From contig NC_045428.1 in the NCBI RefSeq assembly GCF_902635505.1, positions 304,101,107-304,165,106 on the forward strand: DNA of 64,000 nucleotides, read 5' to 3'. How positions within the stretch are numbered: the stretch's first letter is position 1; each line of letters starts with the position of its first letter. Under the pieces are notes generated by a model. It saw only the letters and a list, made by a program, of their open reading frames with translations, made no database searches and was not told the origin of the DNA. The position numbers were made by a program, and so were the translations under genes. This DNA is from Sarcophilus harrisii. Taxonomy: Eukaryota; Chordata; Mammalia; Dasyuromorphia; Dasyuridae. Below are positions 12,301 to 24,404 of the stretch, one piece after another.

Positions 12301-13018
12301 CACATCTCTAGCTGTATTGTAGAGCAAGTGTCATTTTTAGTTTAAAATGTAATGTTTAACAAAATAAATAAATATAATGCAACACAATGTTAATTTGTTT
12401 TCTAAATCAATAATGAAGCAGGCAGGGATATGTTCCTTTTTGAGCTTGATATCCATTCTGTAGAGTAGAAAGAATCTGAATTTGAAATACAATCCTACTA
12501 TTCCCTAGTGTTGTCCTATAGAAGTCATTTGTAGTCTCTCAAGGGTGCACTTTCCTTATCTGTAAAACGAAGGGAATTGGTCCCCATAAAATAAGCAATA
12601 CCATCAACTGCCTTTAACACAGCATGATGAAGTGAAGAATTGGATAAAGAATTTAAATACCCTGACCGAAGATCACAACAAGTAAGGAGTAAGGGCACTC
12701 TAATTGCATTTGATGATTTTGAAAGACTACCAGCTTGGACATTCTGTACTTTTTGAGTTTTACAAGGACTACTTTAATTATTGGCTAGTCTATCATTGAC
12801 CAGCAAATTCTTGTAAAAATAAAAGGATAAATTCAATATCGGATTCTCTTAATATCTCAAAAGATGTTGAACATTCCATCCTATTGTTTTCCCACACAAA
12901 ATAAGTATAACACAAAAGTGAATAAATTTCATCTAATGAAATCGTATTCATACTTCTTTAAAGGGAATTCACTACTTCAATATGGAAAGAAAAGATGTAC
13001 ACTCAGTCTGAAAATTAT
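12301..13018. other. Intergenic between CSTA and MIX23, nothing recognised
   Basis: Only a short MIR-like scrap near 12520-12580 (TTCCTTATCTGTAAAACGA) was noted. Confidence 0.4.
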
Positions 13019-13024
13019 TTTAAT
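13019..13024 (-). other. MIX23: Candidate poly(A) signal of MIX23
   Basis: ATTAAA on the - strand lies about 215 bp after the stop codon. A closer AATAAA (13236-13241) overlaps the stop codon itself and is probably too close to be the usual site. Confidence 0.3.
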
Positions 13025-13236
13025 AGTTACAAAACATTTTTTCATAGATTCAGTATAAAATAGCAGTTGATTTCTCCATAATTATTAGAATTATTTATAT
13101 TTGAGGTCTTGGCGTAGTGGGCCTGAAATCAACAAAAGGTCTGTTGGCTCAGAAATCATCCTTCTAAGCACCCTGCCCTTTCTTTGTCTGTCTTGCTCAG
13201 CTCTTAGGATATCACTGTCTCCTTTAGTATTCTTCT

Positions 13237-13287
13237 TTATTCCTTCTTTGGAGGCTTGAAGTGAACTCTGCAGCGTTCATTAAATAC
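13237..13287 (-). CDS. MIX23: MIX23 exon 5 (C-terminal)
   Basis: It encodes VFNERCRVHFKPPKKE followed by TAA, against VFNERCRIHFKPPKNE in human. The acceptor AG sits directly before the GTA codon on the - strand. It holds the last conserved cysteine (residue 134). The stop codon is embedded in GGAATAAAG, so a canonical AATAAA overlaps it. Confidence 0.95.
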   Translation of the reverse strand, partial: VFNERCRVHFKPPKKE

Positions 13288-13379
13288 CTAGTTATTTGAA
13301 ACAAAAACAAAAGTCATTGAGTTGTCTTCTGTAAAACTAGTGACTCAAATCAAAAGAAATATTAATTGTATAAGAAAAA

Positions 13380-13530
13380 TATTCTGTAGCATGTTTAATC
13401 TAAATCAGATTGCTATGAGGGGAAAGTGGGGAAGAGAGGGAGAAAAATTTGGAATACAAACTTTTACAAAGGCATATTGTTGAAACTATCTTTGCATGTA
13501 TTTGGAAAAATAAAACACTATTTTAAAAAA
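13380..13530 (+). mobile_element. L1 3' end
   Basis: The typical L1 tail has a GGGGAAGAGAGGGAGAAAAATTTGG-like block, then ATTTGGAAAAATAAAACAC. It is 5'-truncated to about 150 bp and lies in MIX23 intron 4. Confidence 0.7.
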
Positions 13531-13622
13531 TATCCTGGTTTTGTTCCAGTTTCATAGACTTAGAAAATGTTTCCTTAGTAAAAAAAAGTTTCTTTACTAA
13601 TTAATTCCAACTGATTCATGAA

Positions 13623-13644
13623 GTGTGTGTGTGTGTGTGTGTGT
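13623..13644. repeat. (GT)n microsatellite
   Basis: Eleven GT dinucleotides lie in MIX23 intron 4. The surrounding 13645-14420 shows nothing else recognised. Confidence 0.9.
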
Positions 13645-14419
13645 TTAAATGTTTTGGGGGAGGAGCAAACAAATAAGAGTCAATAATATCCAAATAAAAA
13701 CTGTAATCTATGTAAGAAATCTCAAAGAGAAATATATATAGAGACAATTTACCCAGTAACATATCCTAGAGATTTTATACAATTAAATGGAATACAATTT
13801 TAATTAAAATTAATATAAATGTAGAATTTGAGACTGAGCAGTTTTATTTTTCTGATGTAATTATTTTCTTTTAAGAATGGTACCTGTTGATAAAAACTAA
13901 TAGCTATTATAGTTCATTTGATAAAAGTCTACTTCCATACTGATAATATACCATATTTGTAGTATTTGGTTGACAAAGCTACAGTGCTTTCTCATGAACA
14001 TGAAATCCTTTAAGCATATTGTTCAATCTGTCATTTGGCAATGAACTCGGAAAAGATATTATTTATATATAGTAACTGCATGATATTTGTACAATGCTTA
14101 ATTTTTTTTAAAGGAAAAAAATGATTTAAGGATGTCATTAACAATAAAGCATTTTTATAATTAAAAATACTTTTCCCTCTTTCCCAACCACAGAAAAATT
14201 CATATACAAATGGGTTAAGGGTAATTATAAACAAAAATTTGGGAAGGCCATCTTTGATGATAAAGGTAATCAAGAGGTGCAAGTGTCAGTAGTACAGTAT
14301 AAGCTAAGTCTTGAATAAGGCAAAAAGGAGAGAGGTATTCAGAAAAGAGGTCTCAATAGTAAAAGCAGAGAGTCAGGAAAGCACAAGGGAAGCAGTTAGA
14401 TAATGGGTGGCCTATATCC

Positions 14420-14985
14420 AAGACTGATGTCAAACTGCTCTTCCTAAAGCTCAAATGATTATATCATTTCCCCATATGAAAAAAAATCCCGATCGTTTCC
14501 AGGATCCAATATAAAATCCTCTATTTGGAAAAACAACAATAATAACAACAAATTAGAGTTCAAAGTCCTTCTTAACCTGGAGCCCTAGATCCTGAGATAC
14601 AGCAGCACTGGCTTCTTTGCTGCTCCTCAGAGAAGTTCCTCCATCTCCATGCCTCTGGACATTTTCACCAGCTGTTCCCTGTGCCCACTATAATTCTTTC
14701 TCTCAACTCGGCCTCCTAGCTTCCTTGGCTTCTCTTCAAATCTCAGTTAAAAATTCTACTTTCTACAAGAAACCTTTCTTGAGTCAACCCTTCCCGCCCT
14801 TCTCATTCCAGGGTTGATTATGTGTAATCTGTCCTATACAAACTTATGTGGACATAGTTGTTGGTACATTATTGCCCTCATAAGAGTGTGAACACCTTGA
14901 GAATGACCTGTTTTTTGCTTTTTATTGTTATCTAGCACTTAGCAAAGAGCAGACACTCAATAAAAGTTTATTCACTAACTGACTA
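14420..14985 (+). mobile_element. L2 (LINE-2) 3' part
   Basis: L2-style words appear in order: ATATCATTTCCCCATATG, then CAGCTGTTCCCTGTGCC, CTTCAAATCTCAG, AAGAAACCTTTCTTGAGTC, GTGTGAACACCTTGAGAATG and AGACACTCAATAAAAGTTT. It is an ancient, decayed copy. Confidence 0.75.
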
Positions 14986-15314
14986 GAGCACAGGGTATTC
15001 TGCAGAGAAGTGAGAGAAGAATGGAAACATAAGCACGAGGTAAGAATTATATTGCTCTTGTATTTCTTTATTATCTTCAACTTAAGGAATTAATATGTCA
15101 TACTGCAATTCATTTTAAATGAAGATATTTTTTGCCCCCAATCTTTAGCTCTTTAATCACATAATATTTGAACTCTAAGAGAGTTAAATTACTTACTATA
15201 GTGTTTCTTCCTGAAGGTCTGTCAACTTATTTTTAAAATATTACAATAACTATTTCAATGTATATGATTTAATCCTTGGTAATTCTGTTTGTTTTACATA
15301 CTTAAAAACATTGT

Positions 15315-15460
15315 TTTCTATATCAGATTGCTTGCTGTCTTGGGAAGGCGAAAGGCAAGGGAAGGAGAGAGAAAAATTAGGAACACAGAGTCTTACAAAA
15401 AATGAAGTGAAAATTATATCTGTTTTTGGAAAAATAAAATACTATTGGGAAATCCATTCT
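15315..15460 (+). mobile_element. L1 3' end
   Basis: It begins CAGATTGCTTGCTGTCTTGG, runs through a purine-rich stretch and ends GGAAAAATAAAATACTATT. It is a 5'-truncated tail. An A-run lies at about 15749-15768, and nothing else is clear up to 16095. Confidence 0.7.
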
Positions 15461-16094
15461 CCAAAAAAAGAATAAACAAAATAAAAATAAAAACATTATT
15501 TTGAAGAAGTCCCATGAAACTGAAGCAAAAAGAGGCTGTGTTTTGGCCGAGGTTCATACAGTGAATAAGAGACACAAGACAGGACTAGAAGTTGGTCTTT
15601 TCATTCCAAGTCCATAACTAGAGTCCTTTTCTGGTTATAGTGGTAAATATGAGCTGTTATGATGCTGGAGAAAAATTTGGCTTAGAAATTAAGCAATGCT
15701 AATCTGTTTAAAAAAGAATGTTGGCCTATCTCTATATGCCAAGCCTCAAAAAAAAAAAAAAAAAAAAAATCATTTCAAGGTAGCCTTTGAATAAATAATA
15801 AATATTTTCAATAAAAACAAACCAAAACCAAAACAAAACCCTTCAGAGCTTTAGTAAAAAATAGGTTTGTACTGGTATTAATTTGAACCTATGTTTTGTA
15901 ATCATATATATTGGAGAATAAGGAGCCATGATAGTGATTATTTATGAAGTAAATTTTAGAAAAGTCATACATCTCTGATGAAAAAGGCTAATCAATAAAA
16001 ATTTTTCTATGACATCAAGCTGTTCACATTTGTAATAAAATAAATATTCTTATTAGCTAAAATTTAAATTAGTGCCAAGAATGTTACAAAAATT

Positions 16095-16372
16095 GCACCA
16101 CAACAAAATGTGAGGATCCATCCTGCTGAGGGGGCTAAGGCTAGTGGATCACTTGAGCTCAGAAGTTATAAGCTAAAAGGGAGTTAAAGTCCATCATGTT
16201 CACATTCTGTACAGAACTAATATGGGGAAACCATGGGAACTGCCTAAGAGGGAAAGAACTAAGATCTGAAATACCAAGGGTAAAAACTTCCATGCCAATC
16301 AGCTGTGAGGTTGGGCTCAGGAGTGGTTGTTGTTTTTCCACCCTAGGTGAGAGAAAAATCCAGTCTCACATC
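16095..16372 (+). pseudogene. 7SL (signal recognition particle) RNA retropseudogene
   Basis: It follows human 7SL RNA nearly end to end. GGGGGCTAAGGCTAGTGGAT then CACTTGAGCTCAGAAGTT (about 16130-16166) matches the GGGAGGCTGAGGCTGGAGGAT...TTGAG...CAGGAGTT part. GGAACTGCCTAAGAGGG (about 16237-16253) matches the GGTTGCCTAAGGAGGG helix. Next come AAAAACTTCCATGCCAATCA (about 16283-16302) and the CACCCTAGGTGAG...CAGTCTC end. It is diverged with small indels and the extreme 5' end is degraded. An in-frame ORF across it (16196-16489) is not meaningful. Confidence 0.8.
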
Positions 16373-16503
16373 TCTTCTTCCCTCTTCAAAGCAAGAAGGC
16401 TCTTATTCTTTAATGTTTCTCTCCCTGACATTGCTGTTTCAGGATGGTCAGTTCATTCCCCGTTTTGCGATCATGCCAGACTAAAATAGAGAACTGTCAA
16501 CTA

Positions 16504-17345
<842 letters not shown>

Positions 17346-17364
17346 TTAAAGTGGTTTTTTTTGT

Positions 17365-18190
17365 TTGTTTGTTTTTGTTTTTGCTTCTGCTTTCCTCATT
17401 CCTGGATCACCTAAGTCCTTCCACAGTTCTGTGAATAATTCATATTTATCTTATATATCTCTTAATATATGCATAGACCACAACCAGCCATTTTTCAATT
17501 TACAGATACATTACTTTGTTCAAGTGGTTTTGGTTTTTGTTATTACAAATACAGTACAAATGGGATACTCTCTGCACCTCTTGAGAGATTACTCATATTA
17601 ATGAGTTCATGGGTTTATATACATAAATCTAATGCCTATGAATGTTTTTGCATATTTGGCCGTTTGTTGCCAACAATCTTCCTATTGCAAAAATCCAATA
17701 ATGAGACCAATGGATCAAAAAGTATGAATACTTTAGTAACTTTTTAACCCATAATACAAAACTGCTTCCCAGAATGGTTGAATCAATATTGACATCTCAA
17801 TACCGTACACAGTAACAAGATTATATGTTGGTCAACTGTGATGAACTTGGCTTTTCTTAACAATGCAATGAATCAAGGCAATTCCAACAGACTTGCTTTG
17901 GAAAATGTCATCCACATCCAGAGAGAGCATAGTATCTTCATCTTTTTGTTTATTTTTTTCTTTCTCATGTTTTTTTTTTTCCCTTTTAGTCCACATTTTC
18001 TTGCACAATGTGACAAATATGGAAATATGTTTTTAAAAATTACATATATTTAACCTGGATCAGATTAGCTACTGTCCTTGGGAGGGAAAAGATAAGGAGA
18101 AAAATTTGGAATGCAAAGTCTCACAAAAATGAATGCTGAAAACTATCTGTGCATGTATTTGGAAAAATAAAATACCATTGTAAAAGCAAA
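17365..18190. mobile_element. L1 with inverted 5' segment
   Basis: The left part (about 17365-17805) reads as L1 ORF2 on the - strand (CTTCCCAGAATGGTTGAATC near 17765). The right part (about 17810-18190) is an L1 3' region on the + strand (GATGAACTTGGCTTTTCTTA near 17840, ATCCACATCCAGAGAGAGCA near 17910, GGAAAAATAAAATACC near 18162). Head-to-head pieces of one element family fit 5' inversion by twin priming, but two separate insertions are possible. Confidence 0.55.
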
Positions 18191-19029
18191 TATGTTTTCA
18201 ACCAGTGCCACAGCATATGGCCCATTACTGAAAACCTTGGAAGCCCCTGATGTAGGGAAATGTAACTGAAAATTATGGAGTACTTTAATCCTTTTCCCTG
18301 CAACTTTCAACAAAAAGTTTCTCTGAACTCACTTTCTGCCCCTCTTTCCTTCAGTGACTTTTATGGAACTCTCAGAGTTACTGCTTCTGGGGGTGGAGGG
18401 AGGTATTTGGGAAAAGAGATCAGGAGAAAAAAAATTAAAAAGCAAACATACTTCCTCATCACAACTGGAGGTTGAAAATTAATCAGGGGGTGGAAGGAGA
18501 GACAAACATGAACCTTTGTTTAGTTTTTTAACTGGTTCAAGGCATGAATGAGAGCTGATTAAGATAAATAACATTTTAAAGGAATACATTACTTTGCTGA
18601 AGTAATCATTGACCAGAATGTGTAAATGTGTATAATGTGTAACTTGAATTGTGCCATCTATCACTACATACGATGAATTTTCCAGCAAACAGCAGTCTGG
18701 GACAAGAGGAATTTGAACCGTGGCTCATAGAGTAATCCTAGGCAATTACGAATCAGAATTCTTTCATCCTTATTTCTTTCCAATAGGAAGTCCCAGAAAT
18801 CAAATCAGGATTTGTTATTTATGTCAAATATCAAATAAAGATATAAAATATCTTTATAGATTGATTATTGCTGGGAGGTGCTACTGTACCTGCATATCTA
18901 TCTTTGGCCATGGATCTTTATCTAACTGATCAATAAAATTTTGTAATCCTGTATGCATGTAACTCCCGATTTCATGGACTTCTATCCTTCTCCAGTCCTG
19001 GAAACATTCCTGATTCTTATCTCCAACCA
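18191..19029. other. MIX23 intron 3, nothing recognised
   Basis: No repeat family or gene was recognised by eye. Confidence 0.4.
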
Positions 19030-19250
19030 ATCACTGTTCTCCAATCCAATCAACATTTATTATACGGTCCAGACACAGTAATATGCACTGACTATAGTTA
19101 ATAAAAAGGCAGCCCCTGCCCTCAAGGAGCTTACAAAGTAAATAAGGAGACATTATGAAAGGGAGGAGGAAAGTGGAGTGGGAGATACTAGTTAGTACAA
19201 AGCAGAGTAAGGTGGGGAAGGGGAATCTAGTTTGTGGAATTGAAATCAAG
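19030..19250 (+). repeat. Marsupial/therian interspersed repeat fragment
   Basis: It contains CAACATTTATTATACGGTCC, then CAGCCCCTGCCCTCAAGGAG and CTTACAAAGTAAATAAGGAG, a common dispersed signature (ATTTATTAAGCACC...CTGCCCTCAAGGAGCT type). Related pieces lie at 35455-35700 and 41620-41760. Confidence 0.55.
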
Positions 19251-19574
19251 CAGAATAGCAGATAGTCAAAGAATATGAACAGATGGATTTTCAGAAGTAG
19301 AAATCACAGCTAACTGTAGTCATATGAAAAAATACTCTAAATCACTATTGATTAGAAAACTGCAGATTAAAGCAACTTTGAGATGCCATCTCTCATCTCA
19401 GATTGGCTAAAATGACAGAAAAGAAAATGATAAATGATGGAGGAGAGGTGGAAAAATTAAGACACCAAAGCATTGTTGGTAGATCCAATCCAATGATCCA
19501 ATCATTCTGGAAAGCAATGGAACTATGCCCAAAGAGCTATAAAACGGCATATCCTTTGATCCAACAATACCATT

Positions 19575-19805
19575 GCAAATTTTGTTTTCTTTCTCATTTT
19601 ATTCCTTTTTGATCATTCCTGTGCATCATGATAATTGTAGAAATATGTATAGAAGAAATGCACATGTTTAACATTGAAGGAATGCCATCTAGGAAGGAGA
19701 TGGGGGGAAGGGAGGGAAAAAATTTGCATGCTGAAAATTATCTATGCATATGTTTTAAAAATAAAAAGCTTTAATAGAAAATGATAAGAGAAGCAAAAAA
19801 AAAAA
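19575..19805 (+). mobile_element. Nested L1 3' end, first insertion
   Basis: The tail runs from TTTCTTTCTCATTTTATTCC-like sequence through GGAAGGAGATGGGGGGAAGG to ATAAAAAGCTTTAATAG and an A-rich end. It is flanked by AATACCATT at 19566-19574 and 19806-19814. Confidence 0.8.
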
Positions 19806-19814
19806 AATACCATT

Positions 19815-19946
19815 AACTATGTACCATCTAGGGGAGGGGGTAAAGGGAAGGAGGGGAAAAGTTGAAACAGAAGTTTTTGCAAGGGTCAATGTTGAAAAAT
19901 TACCCATGCGTATGTTTTGTCAATAAAAAGCTATAATAATAATAAA
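19815..19946 (+). mobile_element. Nested L1 3' end, second insertion
   Basis: It starts AACTATGTACCATCTAGGGG, runs through GGAGGGGAAAAGTTGAAACA and ends CAATAAAAAGCTATAATAA. It is flanked by AATACCATT at 19806-19814 and 19947-19955, so it used the same 9 bp target as the first. Confidence 0.8.
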
Positions 19947-20479
19947 AATACCATTACTAGATCTGTATTCCAAAGATATTTTTAAAAGGAAAAAATATCC
20001 TATTTGCACAAATAATATTTATAGCAGCTCTTTTTGTGATGGCAAAGACTTAGGAAATAGAGGGAATGTCCAACAATTGGGGAATGAATAAACAAGATGT
20101 GACATGTGATTGTACTATAAGAAATGACAAGATAGTTTCAGAAAAGCCCAGGAAGGCTAATGTAAGTTGATGCGAAGTGAAATGAGCACAGAGAAGAACC
20201 AAAACACTATACATAGTAAAAGCAATATTGTACAATAACCAATTGTGACTTAGCTATTCTGAACAATACAATGATTTAATTTAATTCCAAAAGACTTATT
20301 ATGGAAGATGCTATTCACCGCTAGAGAAAGAAATGACAGAATCTAAATGTAGATTGATGTATACTTTATTAACTTTATTATTCTTTGGGGAGTTTTTGGT
20401 TGGTTTTCTTTTGCAACACGACACATGAGAAAAAAGAGGGACATAATGCATACAAATTTGGGGAGTGGCTAGTATCATA

Positions 20480-20770
20480 CTAGATGTTTTACTACTATGC
20501 CAGTACTCTTGAGACCTTTAAGGACTTCAAAGGGTGCCATGAAGTAGACATTTGCTGATGGATTATTATCAAGCTGGTGGGTCCTTCATGATGTCCCAAT
20601 GCTATCCACCAGGACATAACACTGGCAATAATGTCAAGACCCTGTGAGTCTTGGCATCTTATAATAGCAATGACTAGAGTCCCATAAATTTCTCCTTGGT
20701 TTTCAGAGGGTAGTGTAGATAAAGAGGTTTGAAGCAGCATAGCATACAGTATAATAGCCTCATACTGCCA
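20480..20770. other. Unrecognised segment, MIX23 intron 3
   Basis: An 81-residue - strand frame (20495-20740) lacks any family resemblance I can name. It may be part of an unnamed repeat. Confidence 0.3.
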
Positions 20771-20803
20771 CTTGACACAGTAGAAAGTAAGATTTAAGTT
20801 AAA

Positions 20804-20869
20804 AAAAAGTTTAAAGAATTTTATTAACTGTACTATATAGTACAGTTAATAAAATTCTTTAAACTTTTT
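20804..20869. repeat. Perfect 66 bp palindrome (33 bp arms, no spacer)
   Basis: The arms pair without mismatch around the centre at 20836/20837 (core ACTGTACTATATAGTACAGT). Each arm ends in AAAAAGTTTAAAG / CTTTAAACTTTTT. The first mismatch is 20803 against 20870. Confidence 0.97.
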
Positions 20870-21214
20870 GGTGTGTACCATGGGTACACACATGTTATGG
20901 AAAGTGAATGTGTGAAATTGATGATCCTTTTACTGAAATGTTAACAAAAGTTGACAGAATTCTAGGGAATTACTAGTGAGAAAAAATGTTACCAATTTTA
21001 TATTGTATATTGCATTTTATGGATTATTTCATTATTATTATGTTAGGAAAACTCCATATTATCAGAATTAAATTAAACTAAAATTTATTAAACATAGTCA
21101 ATTTTCATTTTGTACCTTGAGTTCATTACCTCTCTGTCAAGAGTTAGGTAAGGTAAGATGTTTCACCATTAGTCCTATAGAATTGTGGTCATTGCACTGA
21201 ACAGATTTCTTAAT
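20870..21214. other. MIX23 intron 3, nothing recognised
   Basis: This is an AT-rich stretch without recognised elements. Confidence 0.35.
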
Positions 21215-21455
21215 TTTTTTCTTGGTAGTTCTTTTTTTTTAAACAATGTTGTTATTGTATAAATTATTCTTTGTTCTGCTCACTTCACTCTATCAGTTCA
21301 TACAAATCTTAGATTTATCTGAAACTATCCCCTTTTTTCCATTTTCTGACAACAGTATCTGTATATTTGAAAATCATAATTTGTTCAGCCATTCCACAAC
21401 TGATGAGTACCTGTTATTTTCATGATTAAATATGGGATTTATCTTTTCCTATGAA
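21215..21455 (-). mobile_element. L1 fragment, reverse orientation
   Basis: It has the reverse-complement L1 3' words TCTGCTCACTTCACTC, then ATCAGTTCATACAAATC and GTTCAGCCATTCCACAACTG, in the same order as in 8330-8480. Confidence 0.65.
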
Positions 21456-21459
21456 AAGA

Positions 21460-21610
21460 TCAGTGAAGTACAAGAACACAGAGACCTGGATTTTAGTTCT
21501 AGCTGTGCTAGTAACCAACTATATTTATTATTATTAATTTGACCTCTTTATACTTCAGTATCCTCTCAATGCCCTTTCACTCCCAAAGTGCTCAAGATTC
21601 TATAATGTCT
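21460..21610 (+). repeat. MIR-type SINE
   Basis: The MIR body has GACCTGGATTTTAGTTCTAG, GACCTCTTTATACTTCAGTA and a purine/pyrimidine-rich 3' part. Confidence 0.5.
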
Positions 21611-22344
21611 CCACTATAACAACCTTACCGCAGTAACTTATCACAACATGGACATGATAATAGTTTCTTGAAAGTTAGGTCTTCAAACTATAAATTCTGA
21701 TAAGGTCTACAAGACTGAGAAGTCAATTCTGGCCACAAGTTATGCCTGCTGCTGAAGAACATCCTGGATAAATAGAGAGGCTCATTGCCAGAAGGTTGAC
21801 CAATAGCTAATGAATTGAATACACTTTTGTAGAAACTGAACCACATACCTATGCCCAAAAAAGAAGGCCATTACAGCTCTGTCTCCACAAGGCAAAGACA
21901 AAGGCAAAAAAACCCCAAAAAACAAAAAAAACTTCTCCATTCAGATGATACAATGTAGAGAACCTGCCAATTCTAACAACTCCAGTGTCATTCTTTTTGA
22001 AAAGATTATTCTACTCCTGTCACTGCCAAGAAGAGTGGTAAACATCTAGAACTTAGAGACCTCTTTAATCAAGAAGGGCAAATATCACTTAATGACTATA
22101 CCATTTCAACATGTTAAAGGGAAAAATGACTAAAGATTTATAAATTTCCATGATCATTTCGACCACTAAGAAAAAAAATCTAACTGGAACAACTCCCAGG
22201 AAGTCTTTTTATACTATACCACTAAAAGCCTTGATCCAAATTTTTATGTAGCGATTAATGAATCTATACATTACTAGAACATTCCTAGAATGACACTGTG
22301 TCTAGAAAGAAATGGCAAAAAGTTGCGCATTAAAAGTTGAGAAT
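21611..22344. other. MIX23 intron 3, nothing recognised
   Basis: No element was recognised. An A-rich purine stretch lies near 21895-21935. Confidence 0.35.
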
Positions 22345-22500
22345 GCCATAAGAGGCAGAAATGGCACAGTGGTGGGAAGGCCAGCCTTGGAGTGAAGAAA
22401 TCTGGGTTCAAATACCATTTCAAACAAATACTAGCTCTAGAATGTAGGGCAGGTCATTTAATCTTAGTACAATTTTCTAAATCTCAGCTGCAGAGTAATT
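22345..22500 (+). repeat. Old MIR/tRNA-type SINE
   Basis: GGCACAGTGGTGGGAAGGCC (box A-like) and CTGGGTTCAAATACC (box B-like) are followed by GGCAGGTCATTTAATC. The copy is diverged. Confidence 0.6.
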
Positions 22501-23639
22501 ATATTGATTTGTAATGGTCAAGGGAGTTTTCTCACTAACAATTCCCTATACTAATGAAACTTTTGTTCCTTAAATGAAAACAAAGAAAAATTGTACACAG
22601 CATTAAGACAATGCAAAAGCATTTAAAACTATTAATATATGTAGACTGTACATCTTCGAAATAAGACTAGCTACATCCAATTAACAAATGAAATAGTGTT
22701 ATGCTCAACTGTTTCAGCATGAATAGGTTAACGCACTCACCATCACTATCAACAGTTGATAACAGTTAAGTAAGCTTATGTGATATAATTCAGTATTTTT
22801 TTTTTAATGCTGGAAAACTTGCAAACACAATGGGGAACTTATTCTTGTGAGCAATTTCAATTTTTTCTGAAAGTACTATGGAATTGTACCACAACTTACA
22901 AAAATAATCTCACTCTTTGGCTGATTAACCTCATTGCTAATTTTATCTCTTAAGGATAAAATAGACAGGAGTAATAAATATGAAGAACTTAAAAGAAATA
23001 CAGTCCTTAAGGCATCACTCAAAAGAAATCTCTTTTTTGAATGTAATGTATGATTCTTTCCATCTGTCCTGAGGACAGATGGTGCAGATAATGCATATTC
23101 CAACAACAAGTAAATAATTCAAATACTGGTATGAAAGTGACATCAGGCTTGCTTTCTTAAGGGGATGAGGCCTTTTGTCACTGTCACATTTTATCAGATG
23201 AATAATGAGAACTAAATGTGTTCCGGAATCTATGGAGCAAATATGCTTAATTAAAGTGAATGAAAAGTCAGGAGCAGTAAGAAATATTGAACAGGCAAAG
23301 GGTTTTAGCAAAGTGAGGATCATGTTTTAAAATTCAGAATACCACCTTTCTTTCAGTCAAGAATAAATTGGAAACTATTTTAATTGACACGAACACTGAA
23401 ATTCAACTGCTACTAGAAAGACAGACTAGTTAATTGATTTGCATTTTAATAAAATTAATACTTTACCCCCCCAAAAAAAGTACAGACTTACAAGAAACCA
23501 TTCAAAGCAAAGAACCAAAAGAACAAAATACATAGTGACAACCAACTATGCAACAGTAAACAACAAAATTCTTGTTAAATATACATAGCTACTTTGTTAC
23601 CACTTTATTAAAATTAATATATGCAGCTCTTATTTCTTG
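22501..23639. other. MIX23 intron 3, nothing recognised
   Basis: No gene or repeat was recognised. Short open frames at 22876-23323 on the - strand look spurious. Confidence 0.35.
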
Positions 23640-23870
23640 AGATCAGCACTTCTGAAACTGAGTCTCAGAACCTCTTTATATTCTTAAACATTATTATGAA
23701 CTTCCCCAAAAGCTCTTCTTTATATGTATTACATCTATCAGTACTTACCATGTTAAAAACGAGAATGTCCCAGCATTATTACGAAAACATTCCCTTAAAG
23801 TCTGCTGGGGATCCTAAGGAATCACCAAACTACAATCTGAAAACTGCTTTAAATGATCTCTGAATTGATA
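23640..23870 (+). repeat. Dispersed repeat related to 5620-5740
   Basis: It starts with TTCTGAAACTGAGTCTCAGA-like text, then CTCTTTATATTCTTAAACAT and CCCCAAAAGCTCTTCTTTAT, and ends with GATCCTAAGGAATCACC. It is a mammal-wide old repeat that I do not name. Confidence 0.4.
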
Positions 23871-23941
23871 TCAGAAATATCACTCTACATACACAATCAC
23901 TTAAAAACACTTTTTAGTTGTTTTCACAGTTTGTGGGTTTA

Positions 23942-24163
<222 letters not shown>

Positions 24164-24404
24164 CTAAAAGAAAAAAGAAGGAAAAAAAAAAAACCCACAA
24201 AAAAGTTTTTTAAAAATATTTTTAAATTTCAAAACAAATTCTTAAATAACCTTTTAGTACAGAAGATTTTGCTGAATCTATTATGTTTATTTATAGAAGA
24301 AGAAAAAGGGCAAGAAAAATCAAGTTGTTAAAAATGTGAAAGTTCTGGTGATCTGTAATAATCAAAGCCTGGGGTGGAAAAACTAATTCTGCTTCATAGA
24401 ATTT

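Larger units (their letters stand above)
19255..20400 (+). mobile_element. Old L1 split by two later L1 tail insertions
   Basis: The host element runs from 19255 (AAAGAATATGAACAGATGG) to 19574 (CCAATCATTCTGGAAAGC near 19498, then TTTGATCCAACAATACCATT). It resumes at 19947 (AATACCATTACTAGATCTG) and continues to a 3' region near 20236-20400. The interruption is two L1 tails, listed separately. Confidence 0.8.

Noticed and set aside
16196-16489. 97-residue + strand frame
   Set aside because: It overlaps the 7SL RNA pseudogene and is not a protein family.
20495-20740. 81-residue - strand frame as a possible gene
   Set aside because: No recognisable domain, no splice signals or conserved neighbour, and an intron location. 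More likely an old unnamed repeat or chance.
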